From positions 1-62,460 of the forward strand of contig NZ_JAQAGY010000033.1 of the NCBI RefSeq assembly GCF_027533645.1: DNA of 62,460 nt, given 5' to 3'. Below, one piece after another: positions 8,975-16,581 of this stretch (the stretch's first letter is position 1; every line of letters begins with the position of its first letter). This stretch comes from Paenibacillus caseinilyticus. Lineage in GTDB: Bacteria; Bacillota; Bacilli; Paenibacillales; NBRC-103111. The position numbers were made by a program, and so were the translations under genes. The notes beneath the pieces were generated by a model that saw nothing but the letters and a program-made list of their open reading frames with translations, did no database searches and was not told the origin of the DNA.

Positions 8975-9916
8975 TTATTGATCTTCGAACTGGTAGAGCG
9001 GGGTGGAGAGGTAACGCTCGCCATTGCTCGGTACAACCGCAATGACCCGCTTGCCTTCGCCCAGCTCCTTAGCTACTTTCAGTGCTGCAAAAATCGCCGC
9101 ACCGGAGGAGATACCGCCCAGGATGCCCTCTTCCTTCGCCACGCGGCGGGAGGTTTCGAAGGCATCTTCGTTATCTACTGCAATGATTCCGTCATAGATC
9201 TTCGTATCGAGAATATCCGGAACAAAACCGGCACCGATGCCTTGGATCTTGTGCGGACCCGGCTTGCCGCCGGCGAGAACAGGCGAAGCGGAAGGTTCCA
9301 CCGCATACACCTTAATGCCAGGGAAATTCTCCTTGAGCACGGTACCAGCACCAGTAATTGTGCCGCCTGTACCAATCCCGGCGATAAAAGCGTCGAGCTT
9401 GCCGTCATGCTCTTTGATCGCTTCCACAATCTCCGGTCCTGTCGTTTCCAGATGGACTTTTACGTTAGCCTGGTTCTTGAACTGCTGCGGCATGAAGTAG
9501 CCTGGATTCTCAGCTACGATTTCTTCAGCGCGTTTGATCGCGCCTTTCATGCCCTCAGCTCCCGGCGTCAGCACGAGTTGAGCCCCATAGGCACGCAGCA
9601 GGTTGCGGCGTTCCATGGACATCGTCTCCGGCATTACGAGGATCGCTTTGTAACCTTTGGCAGCAGCCACCATGGCCAGACCGATACCCGTATTGCCGCT
9701 GGTTGGTTCAACGAGCGTATCGCCCGGTTTGATGATGCCCTCTTGCTCCGCGACATTGACCATGGAGATCGCAATGCGATCCTTCACGCTCGCACCCGGG
9801 TTCTGGAACTCGAGCTTCACGTATACTTCCGCGCTGCCTTCCGGTACGACGCGGTTGAGCTTCACGAGCGGCGTATCCCCAATCAGTTGCGTGATGTTTT
9901 GAACTAGTCTGGCCAT
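8975..9916 (-). CDS. cysK: Cysteine synthase A (O-acetylserine sulfhydrylase)
   Basis: PLP enzyme making cysteine from O-acetylserine and sulfide. The 313-residue product has the cofactor lysine in NPGASVKDRIA (about residue 44), the substrate loop PTSGNTGIG near 70, GTGGTITGAG near 180 and the C-terminal GISSGAA. The ATG at 9916 has GAGGAGGAG upstream. The gene stands alone between its own promoter with a palindromic operator candidate and a strong terminator. In B. subtilis CysK also binds the repressor CymR; whether that holds here cannot be read from sequence. Confidence 0.96.
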   Translation of the reverse strand: MARLVQNITQLIGDTPLVKLNRVVPEGSAEVYVKLEFQNPGASVKDRIAISMVNVAEQEGIIKPGDTLVEPTSGNTGIGLAMVAAAKGYKAILVMPETMSMERRNLLRAYGAQLVLTPGAEGMKGAIKRAEEIVAENPGYFMPQQFKNQANVKVHLETTGPEIVEAIKEHDGKLDAFIAGIGTGGTITGAGTVLKENFPGIKVYAVEPSASPVLAGGKPGPHKIQGIGAGFVPDILDTKIYDGIIAVDNEDAFETSRRVAKEEGILGGISSGAAIFAALKVAKELGEGKRVIAVVPSNGERYLSTPLYQFEDQ

Positions 9917-9951
9917 TCGGTTCTCCTCCTCAAGATAACAAAAAAACCTCT

Positions 9952-9969
9952 AAAATATCCGAGTATTTT
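9952..9969 (-). promoter_or_regulatory. Candidate cysK operator (inverted repeat)
   Basis: Perfect inverted repeat AAAATA-N6-TATTTT, about 35 bp upstream of the cysK start and just downstream of its promoter. Its position would let a bound repressor block transcription. A CymR/Rrf2-type regulator of cysteine genes is the obvious candidate, but that is inference from the neighbouring gene. Confidence 0.4.
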
Positions 9970-9987
9970 GCTAGGTATAATAATGCC

Positions 9988-10017
9988 ATCTTATCAAACG
10001 GCAAAGAAGGTTGTCAA
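9988..10017 (-). promoter_or_regulatory. cysK promoter (sigma-A)
   Basis: Minus strand consensus TTGACA (10012-10017), an 18-bp spacer, and TAAGAT (9988-9993), giving a leader of about 65 nt before cysK. The -35 lies just past the yacD stop region. Confidence 0.6.
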
Positions 10018-10040
10018 TATGCAATACCCTGCCGTTCCCT

Positions 10041-10979
10041 CTAAAACCCGCCCTGCACCTGGACTTTCCATTTTTCCCTCAGCTTTTCCACCGTCTGCTT
10101 CATGGGAGGCGCCTGGCTCAAAGCGATGTCCTTGCGCACCTGCTCGCGGACCTCTTGCGGAAGCCCTTTGGAGATCTCTTTGCGGTCCTGTACTTTCACA
10201 AGCACATAACTCCCATCCACCTGTACCGGTTTGGAGATCTCGCCCTTCTTCAGCGTCTTCGCCGCCTTCATGACTGCCGGAGGCAGGAATGGGTCCTCTT
10301 CCTCGACCCATCCGAGATCCCCGCCGCTGCTGCGGGTGGCATCGTCGAGCGAACGTTCCTTCGCAACTTGGGCGAAGTCCGTTCCCTTAGCCAGTTCCGC
10401 CGCCGCTTTTTGCGCCTGATCTTTGCTCGCCGAAACGATCTGCTGCAGCCTCAGCATGCTCCGCGGCCGAAACTCTTCTGCGTGCGCCTGCATATAAGCA
10501 TCCACTTCGGCATCGCTGACCTGAATGCCTCGGATCGTCATTTTCTCGGCGAGCAGCCTGTTCTTGATATCCGTTATCAGCTCTTCGCGCGTCAGCCCGA
10601 GCTGCTCTTTCATCGACTCCCAAAACGCATTCTCGCTATCGTATCCCTGCTGCATCCGCAAAATTTCCTGCTGCACTTCGCTATCGCTTACTTGAACCCC
10701 CTGCGTCTCCGCCTCCATGCGAATGACGTACTGGTCAATCATATGGTCCAGCAGCTCCCGGCCATGCTTTTGGAGAAGCTGATCTTCCAGGTCCTGCCGT
10801 GTGATGATATGTTCCCCGATGGTGGCAACGGTTCGCGTCGGATCGGCCTGCTTCGGTTGTTCCGGATTCGGATTGGAATGGAGTAAGCCTACATAATGGG
10901 CCGTCAATACAGAGGAAAGGATGACAACGGCGATCAGCAACACAGCGATCATACCCATTAACACTTTCCTGTTTCGCAT
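10041..10979 (-). CDS. yacD: Membrane-anchored parvulin-type peptidyl-prolyl isomerase (YacD-like)
   Basis: Extracytoplasmic foldase-like protein of 312 residues. One N-terminal membrane anchor (about 7-30, hydrophobic IAVLLIAVVILSSVL) has no lipobox cysteine, so it is probably a signal anchor. A SurA/PrsA-type chaperone segment (about 50-170) precedes a rotamase domain (about 180-285) with RLQQIVSASKDQA, DFAQVAKERSLDDAT, GGDLGW and PVQVDGSYVLVKV. The ATG at 10979 follows GGGGAGAAAAGGAC. It ends the nad-coaX-hslO transcription unit, 85 bp after hslO, in the same place as yacD of B. subtilis. Confidence 0.85.
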   Translation of the reverse strand: MRNRKVLMGMIAVLLIAVVILSSVLTAHYVGLLHSNPNPEQPKQADPTRTVATIGEHIITRQDLEDQLLQKHGRELLDHMIDQYVIRMEAETQGVQVSDSEVQQEILRMQQGYDSENAFWESMKEQLGLTREELITDIKNRLLAEKMTIRGIQVSDAEVDAYMQAHAEEFRPRSMLRLQQIVSASKDQAQKAAAELAKGTDFAQVAKERSLDDATRSSGGDLGWVEEEDPFLPPAVMKAAKTLKKGEISKPVQVDGSYVLVKVQDRKEISKGLPQEVREQVRKDIALSQAPPMKQTVEKLREKWKVQVQGGF

Positions 10980-11064
10980 GTCCTTTTCTCCCCGTATGAT
11001 CACGCATCTATGTTCGGACGGCCCGTTTCCGCCGTCCTGCTTGTGGAACCGCCTCTGCCGGAAC

Positions 11065-11937
11065 TTACAACGCCGAGATCAAAGCTTTCAGATCTTCCCC
11101 GCTGAAAGCATACTTCTCATTGCAGAAATGACACGAGACTTCCGCCTGCCCGTCTTCATCGAGTATGGCCTGCAGCTCGCTGCGTCCAAGGGAAATCAAA
11201 GTCTGCTCGACCCGCTCCCGGGAGCACTTGCACTGGAAGCGGATGTCGTCTCTGCGCTCCAAGACCGATGCGCCCGGAAGAAGCGTAGTCAAAATCTGCT
11301 CCAGGCTATCACCCCGGTCGAGAATGCTCGTAATCGGAGGCAGGGACTGCAGTTCCTTCTCGATCTGCGTAATCTCCTCATCCGATAAGCCCGGAAGGAG
11401 CTGGATAATGAAGCCGCCGGATGTTCTCACGCTGTAATCCACATCGATCAGCACGCCAAGCGCTACGGCCGAATTCGTCTGCTCGGATTTGGCGAAATAA
11501 TAGGTGAAATCGTCGCCCAGCTCGCCGGAGACGAGAGGCACGCTGCCGCGATAAGGTTCTTTGAGGCCCAGATCCTTGATGACATAGAGAAATCCATCCG
11601 TCCCGACGGCTCCGCCCACATCCAGCTTGCCGATCTCATTGAGGGGCAGATCTACTTCCGGGTTATCGACGTAGCCGCGCACCTCACCATGCGCATTGGC
11701 GTCCACTACGATCTGGCCGATTGGTCCGCCGCCCTTAACCTGAATCGTCAACTTTTCTTCGCCCTTCAGCATGGCGCCCATCATCAAGGAGGCCGAAACG
11801 GTCCGTCCCAGTGCGGCCGTCGCTGTCGGAGTCAAGCCGTGGCGGCTCCGCAGCTCTTCTACGATCCCGCGCGTATACACCGCGAATGCCCTTACCTTGC
11901 CGTCATACGCCGTCGCTCTTATCAAATAATCCTGCAT
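11065..11937 (-). CDS. hslO: Redox-regulated chaperone Hsp33
   Basis: Cytoplasmic holdase activated by oxidation. The 290-residue length is typical, and the C-terminal redox switch is intact: CKC (about residue 236) and CHFC (about 269) provide the four zinc-binding cysteines. The N-terminal domain shows the characteristic GGGPIGQIVVDAN and GEVRGYVDNP. ATG 11937 has AAGGAG 8 nt upstream. It lies 37 bp after coaX, the conserved coaX-hslO pair. Confidence 0.96.
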   Translation of the reverse strand: MQDYLIRATAYDGKVRAFAVYTRGIVEELRSRHGLTPTATAALGRTVSASLMMGAMLKGEEKLTIQVKGGGPIGQIVVDANAHGEVRGYVDNPEVDLPLNEIGKLDVGGAVGTDGFLYVIKDLGLKEPYRGSVPLVSGELGDDFTYYFAKSEQTNSAVALGVLIDVDYSVRTSGGFIIQLLPGLSDEEITQIEKELQSLPPITSILDRGDSLEQILTTLLPGASVLERRDDIRFQCKCSRERVEQTLISLGRSELQAILDEDGQAEVSCHFCNEKYAFSGEDLKALISAL

Positions 11938-11974
11938 AAGGAGGACTCCTTTGGGTTCATCCCGTATACCGGGT

Positions 11975-12742
11975 TTAGTTATTGTTGCGTTCGTAAATGA
12001 TCTGCAGTCCTTGCAGCGTCAAAAGCGGATTCACCGTCTGGATGGAGCGCGATTCGCCGGAGATCAGCTCAGCGAGTCCCCCCGTAGCGATGACGCTCGG
12101 TTCGACGCTGAACTCCTGCTTGATCCGCTCTACGATCCCGTCCACCTGGCCTGCGAAACCGAAAATAATGCCCGCCTGCATGGAAGCGATGGTATTGCGG
12201 CCCACCACGCTCTTCGGTTTCACGAGTTCAATGCGCGGCAGTTTGGCCGCACGCTGGTAGAGCGCTTCCGTCGAGATCCCGATGCCCGGCGCCACTGCAC
12301 CGCCCACGTACTGCCCCTGCTCATCGATATAATCGAAGGTTGTTGCCGTGCCGAAGTCCACCACAATACAAGGCGCACCGTACAATTCGATGGCTGCCAC
12401 GGCATTAACGATCCGGTCCGCTCCGACTTCCCTCGGGTTCTCGTAGCGGATGTTGAGACCGGTCTTGATCCCAGGCCCTACGATCAGAGGGGTTTTCTTA
12501 ACGTATTTTAAACATAATTGCTCCAGTACAAACATGAGCGGAGGCACGACCGAGGAGATGATGACGCCTTCGATCTGCTGCAGGGAAAGCCCCGCATGCT
12601 GAAACAGATTGTACAAAATGATGCCGTATTCGTCGGCCGTGGCCGACCGGTTCGTGGAAATGCGCCAGTCATGGCGCAGCTGCCTGCCTTCGTACATGCC
12701 CAGTACAATATTCGTATTCCCTACATCGACAACAAGTATCAT
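11975..12742 (-). CDS. coaX: Type III pantothenate kinase
   Basis: Phosphorylates pantothenate, the first step of CoA synthesis. The 255-residue ASKHA-fold product starts MILVVDVGNTNIVLG with the phosphate-binding Asp. It has GPGIKTGLNIRYENPREVGADRI and the metal-site segment VVDFGTATTFD (about 120-130). The start codon overlaps the nadC stop as ATGA and is preceded by GAAGGAGG, so translation is coupled. In B. subtilis this gene follows ftsH directly; here nadA-nadB-nadC intervene. Confidence 0.95.
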   Translation of the reverse strand: MILVVDVGNTNIVLGMYEGRQLRHDWRISTNRSATADEYGIILYNLFQHAGLSLQQIEGVIISSVVPPLMFVLEQLCLKYVKKTPLIVGPGIKTGLNIRYENPREVGADRIVNAVAAIELYGAPCIVVDFGTATTFDYIDEQGQYVGGAVAPGIGISTEALYQRAAKLPRIELVKPKSVVGRNTIASMQAGIIFGFAGQVDGIVERIKQEFSVEPSVIATGGLAELISGESRSIQTVNPLLTLQGLQIIYERNNN

Positions 12743-13614
12743 GGGCGCGCCTCCTTCTGTTCGTTGAGATCCAGAGAGATGTCCAGCGCCTGTACGGAAT
12801 AAGTGAGCCGTCCTACGGAAATGACGTCGACCCCGGTCTCGGCAATGCCCCGTACCGTATCCAGCGTTACGCTGCCGGAGGCTTCTACCAAGATATGCGG
12901 TGCCTCTTGTTTCATTCGCAGGACAGCCTGCTTCATCTGCTCGGTATTCATATTATCCAGCATCACAATATCAGGGCCGGCGGACAGCGCCTCCTCGAGC
13001 TGCTCGAAGTTCTCGACTTCCACTTCGATCTTCATCGTATGGGGAATCTGCGCACGTGCGGCATGGATGGCCTTGGTGATCCCGCCGGCTCCCTTAATAT
13101 GATTATCTTTAATCATGACGGCATCGTAGAGCCCAAAACGGTGGTTGTGGCCGCCGCCGACCCGCACGGCATACTTCTCCAGCATCCGGTGGCCCGGCGT
13201 CGTCTTACGGGTATCCACAAGCCGTACAGGCAAGCCTTCCAGGCGGCTGACGAACTCGCGAGTCCGCGTCGCGATCCCAGACATCCGCTGCAGCAGATTC
13301 AGCGCGAGACGCTCGCCAAGCAGAATGCTGCGCGTGCTTCCCGTTACCTCGGCAAGTACAGTCCCGTAGACTGCCTGCTGGCCTTCTACAGCCTTGACTT
13401 CGAATCGCAGGGAAGGATCGACCATAGCAAACACCGCCTGTGCCACGGGAAGTCCCGCCACGATGCCGGTATCCTTCACATGAATGATGCCTTTCGATAC
13501 CGATTGCTCGGCAATGGTGGTCATGGTGGTCACGTCCCCCATCCCGATATCTTCCTGCAGCCAGAGCTTCAGGCTCGCCTGCAGTTCGGAACCCGTCAAC
13601 TCATACATCGTCAT
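12739..13614 (-). CDS. nadC: Quinolinate phosphoribosyltransferase (nicotinate-nucleotide pyrophosphorylase)
   Basis: Makes nicotinate mononucleotide from quinolinate and PRPP, the last step dedicated to de novo NAD. The 291-residue product has EDIGMGDVTT near the N-terminus, the arginine-rich RLVDTRKTTPGHRMLEKYAV (about 138-157), HNHRFGLYDAVMIKDNH and DIVMLDNM. It overlaps both neighbours: 14 nt with nadB upstream and 4 nt with coaX downstream. A second in-frame ATG at 13608 is also well placed for the AAGGA site. Confidence 0.95.
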   Translation of the reverse strand: MTMYELTGSELQASLKLWLQEDIGMGDVTTMTTIAEQSVSKGIIHVKDTGIVAGLPVAQAVFAMVDPSLRFEVKAVEGQQAVYGTVLAEVTGSTRSILLGERLALNLLQRMSGIATRTREFVSRLEGLPVRLVDTRKTTPGHRMLEKYAVRVGGGHNHRFGLYDAVMIKDNHIKGAGGITKAIHAARAQIPHTMKIEVEVENFEQLEEALSAGPDIVMLDNMNTEQMKQAVLRMKQEAPHILVEASGSVTLDTVRGIAETGVDVISVGRLTYSVQALDISLDLNEQKEARP

Positions 13615-15214
13615 TCCGTCCTTCCGTTACCCCGTTCAACCGGTTGAATACGGTATGTTTGCGCCAGACGAGATCATCGCGCTCCGGGAAATCCTCCCGG
13701 AAATGCCCCCCTCGGCTCTCCTCGCGGATCAATGCCGCCTGTGTCGTCAGCAGTGAGCAGATGAGCAGGTTTGCAAATTCAAATTCCTGGCGCTTCGATA
13801 GACAGCTGTCGAAGACCGTTATGTGCCGCTTCAGCTCATCGTATCCCTTCTGCAGCCCTTTGGCATTGCGCTTTAGCCCCGCGTAGCGGAGCATGAGCTT
13901 CTGCAGCTTCAGCTTCTTCTCGACAATCGGCTGTGTCGGAGTTCCGGTCGCGCGCTCCGTCTCTCTCGTCTGCGGCCGCTCCTCGCTGTGAGGCAGTTCT
14001 AAGATGCGCTCTACGATCCGGCGGCCGAAGACGATCGCTTCGGACAGCGAATTGCTCGCCAGCCGGTTCGCGCCGTGCACACCGGTCGAAGAAACCTCTC
14101 CGCAGGCGAACAGCCGCTTAACGCTAGTTTCTCCGTGAAGATCCGTCTCTACGCCGCCCATCATATAATGGGCGGCGGGAGCGACCGGAATCCAATCGGA
14201 CGACAAGTCGAGTCCGTGGCCCAAGCATACCTCGTAGATCGTAGGAAAACGGTTCTTCACCGTCTCTTCCGACTCATGCGTAAAGTCGATATACACGAAG
14301 GTCGACTTGGTCGCCTCCATCTCGCTGACAATCGCCCGGGCGACGATATCCCGCGGCGCCAGTTCCAACTGGGGGTGGTACCGTTCCATGAACCGCTCCC
14401 CGTTAATATTGCGGAGCACCGCGCCCTCGCCCCGGACAGCTTCCGAAATGAGGAACCGGGGTGCGCCCGGATAACATAATGCCGTGGGGTGAAATTGAAC
14501 GAACTCCACATCACGGATATTCGCCCCGGCCCGGTAGGCGATCGCAATTCCGTCGCCTGTAGCAATATCCGGATTCGTCGTATAACGGTAGAGCTGTCCC
14601 GCGCCACCCGTGCACAGCACGGTAGACTGCGCGCGTACCATGACCCGCTGTCCGTCCGGCTTCTGCACAAGCGCTCCGAAGCATTCATTGCCATCGGTCA
14701 CTAGATCGATCACAAAGTGGTCGTCCCATACTTCAATGTTGGGATCCTGGAGCGTCTTCTCGGACAACGCCCGTACGATCTCGGCTCCCGTAGCATCGCC
14801 CTGAGCGTGCAGGATCCGGCGCTGACTGTGAGCCCCTTCCTGCGTAAGCGCATAACGCCCATCCTCCATGTCGAACTCGGTGCCCATGCGGATCAGGTCA
14901 TTGACACCGCCGGGCCCCTCATGGACCAGTATATCCACTGCTGCCGAGGAGCACAGACCGGCACCGGCGATCAGCGTATCCTGTCGGTGATAGGCGGGCG
15001 AATCCTCGTCGGAGATGACCGCCGCAATGCCTCCTTGGGCATAGCGTGTATTGCTCTCGGTCAGCGACTTCTTCGTGACCATGAGGACCCGCCGGGTCTC
15101 TGCAGCCTTCAGCGCGGTAAAAAGACCGGCGATGCCTGCGCCGATCACAATGACATCTGTATGTACATGCGGCAGATCCCGCACATCGAAATTCACCAAA
15201 TAACGAGGTATCAT
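13601..15214 (-). CDS. nadB: L-aspartate oxidase
   Basis: Flavoenzyme oxidising aspartate to iminoaspartate for NadA. The 537-residue product has an FAD-binding VIVIGAGIAGLFTAL (about 22-36), TRYAQGGIAAVISDED with the family's substrate loop, EFVQFHPTALCYPGAPRFLISEAVRGEGA (catalytic Arg) and GGVETDLHGETSVKRLFACGE. The ATG at 15214 is preceded by GGGAG. An upstream codon at 15229 lacks support. It sits between nadA (69 bp) and nadC (overlap). Confidence 0.95.
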   Translation of the reverse strand: MIPRYLVNFDVRDLPHVHTDVIVIGAGIAGLFTALKAAETRRVLMVTKKSLTESNTRYAQGGIAAVISDEDSPAYHRQDTLIAGAGLCSSAAVDILVHEGPGGVNDLIRMGTEFDMEDGRYALTQEGAHSQRRILHAQGDATGAEIVRALSEKTLQDPNIEVWDDHFVIDLVTDGNECFGALVQKPDGQRVMVRAQSTVLCTGGAGQLYRYTTNPDIATGDGIAIAYRAGANIRDVEFVQFHPTALCYPGAPRFLISEAVRGEGAVLRNINGERFMERYHPQLELAPRDIVARAIVSEMEATKSTFVYIDFTHESEETVKNRFPTIYEVCLGHGLDLSSDWIPVAPAAHYMMGGVETDLHGETSVKRLFACGEVSSTGVHGANRLASNSLSEAIVFGRRIVERILELPHSEERPQTRETERATGTPTQPIVEKKLKLQKLMLRYAGLKRNAKGLQKGYDELKRHITVFDSCLSKRQEFEFANLLICSLLTTQAALIREESRGGHFREDFPERDDLVWRKHTVFNRLNGVTEGRNDDV

Positions 15215-15282
15215 GAGCCTGGCTCCCACCTGTCTATTCGAGTACTGTCCAGCGGCTTCTTACGTAAGAAAAGCAGCGCATG

Positions 15283-16221
15283 CTACTTTACCTGCAGCAT
15301 GCGCTCCAAGGATGCCTTGGCTTGTTCAGCCACGTGCGGCGGCACGTAAATCTGCGGTTGATTCGTCTCCAAGCATTTTACTACCTTTTTGAGATTGTTC
15401 ACCTTCATGTTCGGACAAACCAAGTACTTCGTGGCGAAGTGGAACGTCTTCTGGGGGCTGTCCAGCCGCAGCTGATACCCTGTTCCGTCTTCCGTGCCGA
15501 CAATGAATTCCTGGCAATCCGACTCTTTGCAGTATTTGATAATGGCCGTTGTGCTTCCTACAAAATCACCGAGCTTCACCACTTCGGGACGGCATTCCGG
15601 ATGTACGACGAACTGGGCATTCGGATGAAGCCTCTTCATCTCTTCCACGTCTTTGACTGTCAGCATGTCATGCGTGTTGCAGTAGCCCTCCCAGATGATC
15701 ATCTTCTTGTCCGTAAACTTGGAGACATAATCACCAAGGTTTTTATCCGGCACCCAGATGATTTCATCGGAATCCACCGAATTAATGACCTTGATGGCAT
15801 TCGCGGACGTACAGCAAATATCCGTCTCGGACTTTACTTCCGCAGACGTGTTGATGTAAGCGACGACTTTAGCATTCGGATGTTCTCTCTTTAAGGCACG
15901 TAGACCGTCCACATTGACCATGTCGGCCATAGGACAGCCGGCTCTTTCATCCGGAATGAGAACCGTCTTGTTCGGCGCAAGAATCTTTGCGCTTTCCCCC
16001 ATAAAATGAACCCCGCAAAAAACAATAACCTCAGCATCGGTAGTAGCGGCCTTCTGCGCCAGCAGGAACGAATCCCCGCGAAAATCGGCAACTTCCTGAA
16101 TTTCGTCCCGCTGATAATAGTGAGCGAGAATAATGGCGTTGCGTTCCTTCTTCAACTGAGCTATCCGCTTCTTAAGCTCCCGCTGTTGTTCTGCTTTACG
16201 CTCCAATGCTAATGCTTCCAT
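15283..16221 (-). CDS. nadA: Quinolinate synthase A
   Basis: [4Fe-4S] enzyme condensing iminoaspartate with dihydroxyacetone phosphate to quinolinate. The 312-residue product has ILAHYYQRDEIQEVADFRGD (about 31-50) and three cluster-ligand candidates: Cys in FCGVHFMGE, one Cys of DICCTSANA, and a C-terminal Cys in KYLVCPNM or CLE. ATG 16221 has AAGGAAGG upstream. nadA leads nadA-nadB-nadC-coaX-hslO-yacD, behind a consensus promoter with a direct repeat across the -10. Confidence 0.94.
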   Translation of the reverse strand: MEALALERKAEQQRELKKRIAQLKKERNAIILAHYYQRDEIQEVADFRGDSFLLAQKAATTDAEVIVFCGVHFMGESAKILAPNKTVLIPDERAGCPMADMVNVDGLRALKREHPNAKVVAYINTSAEVKSETDICCTSANAIKVINSVDSDEIIWVPDKNLGDYVSKFTDKKMIIWEGYCNTHDMLTVKDVEEMKRLHPNAQFVVHPECRPEVVKLGDFVGSTTAIIKYCKESDCQEFIVGTEDGTGYQLRLDSPQKTFHFATKYLVCPNMKVNNLKKVVKCLETNQPQIYVPPHVAEQAKASLERMLQVK

Positions 16222-16273
16222 GACGCACCTTCCTTTTCTTCAGCGCGTGAAATGATTCACAAGGTATATAAAG

Positions 16274-16312
16274 ATTTACACCTAATTTACACAACCCGCC
16301 CCCGGCTGTCAA
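16274..16312 (-). promoter_or_regulatory. nadA operon promoter with direct-repeat operator candidate
   Basis: Minus strand TTGACA (16307-16312), a 17-bp spacer, TAAATT (16284-16289). The heptamer TGTAAAT occurs twice, at 16285-16291 and 16274-16280, one helical turn (11 bp) apart, covering the -10 and start site. This placement suits a repressor of NAD synthesis (NadR/NiaR type), but the protein is not identifiable here. The remainder of the 360-bp gap (16313-16534) shows no gene. Confidence 0.5.
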
Positions 16313-16534
16313 TGCTCAAAAACCCACTAAAACCGTACATTCCCTGCCTCGGAAGCGGCATCCTATCCCTTATGCCCATTCGTAAGTAATGTTTCTTGTT
16401 CGCTGACTCTCTTGGAGTAGGTTTCCCCATCCGGAGGGCCGCATCCCGGACAATAACTTCCGCAGAAGGAGGCTGTAGATGGAAGATAAATGGCTGCGCC
16501 GTCCTTTACGGACGATGTACGTTTGTATCTATCG

Positions 16535-16565
16535 AAAAAGACCGGAGGCTCATCGCCCTCCGGTC
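16535..16565 (-). terminator. Intrinsic terminator after ftsH
   Basis: Perfect 9-bp stem GACCGGAGG/CCTCCGGTC (16540-16548 with 16557-16565), followed by five T on the minus strand. It lies 17 bp after the ftsH stop and ends that transcript before the nad operon promoter. Confidence 0.92.
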
Positions 16566-16581
16566 TGTGTCCATCGTCGTT

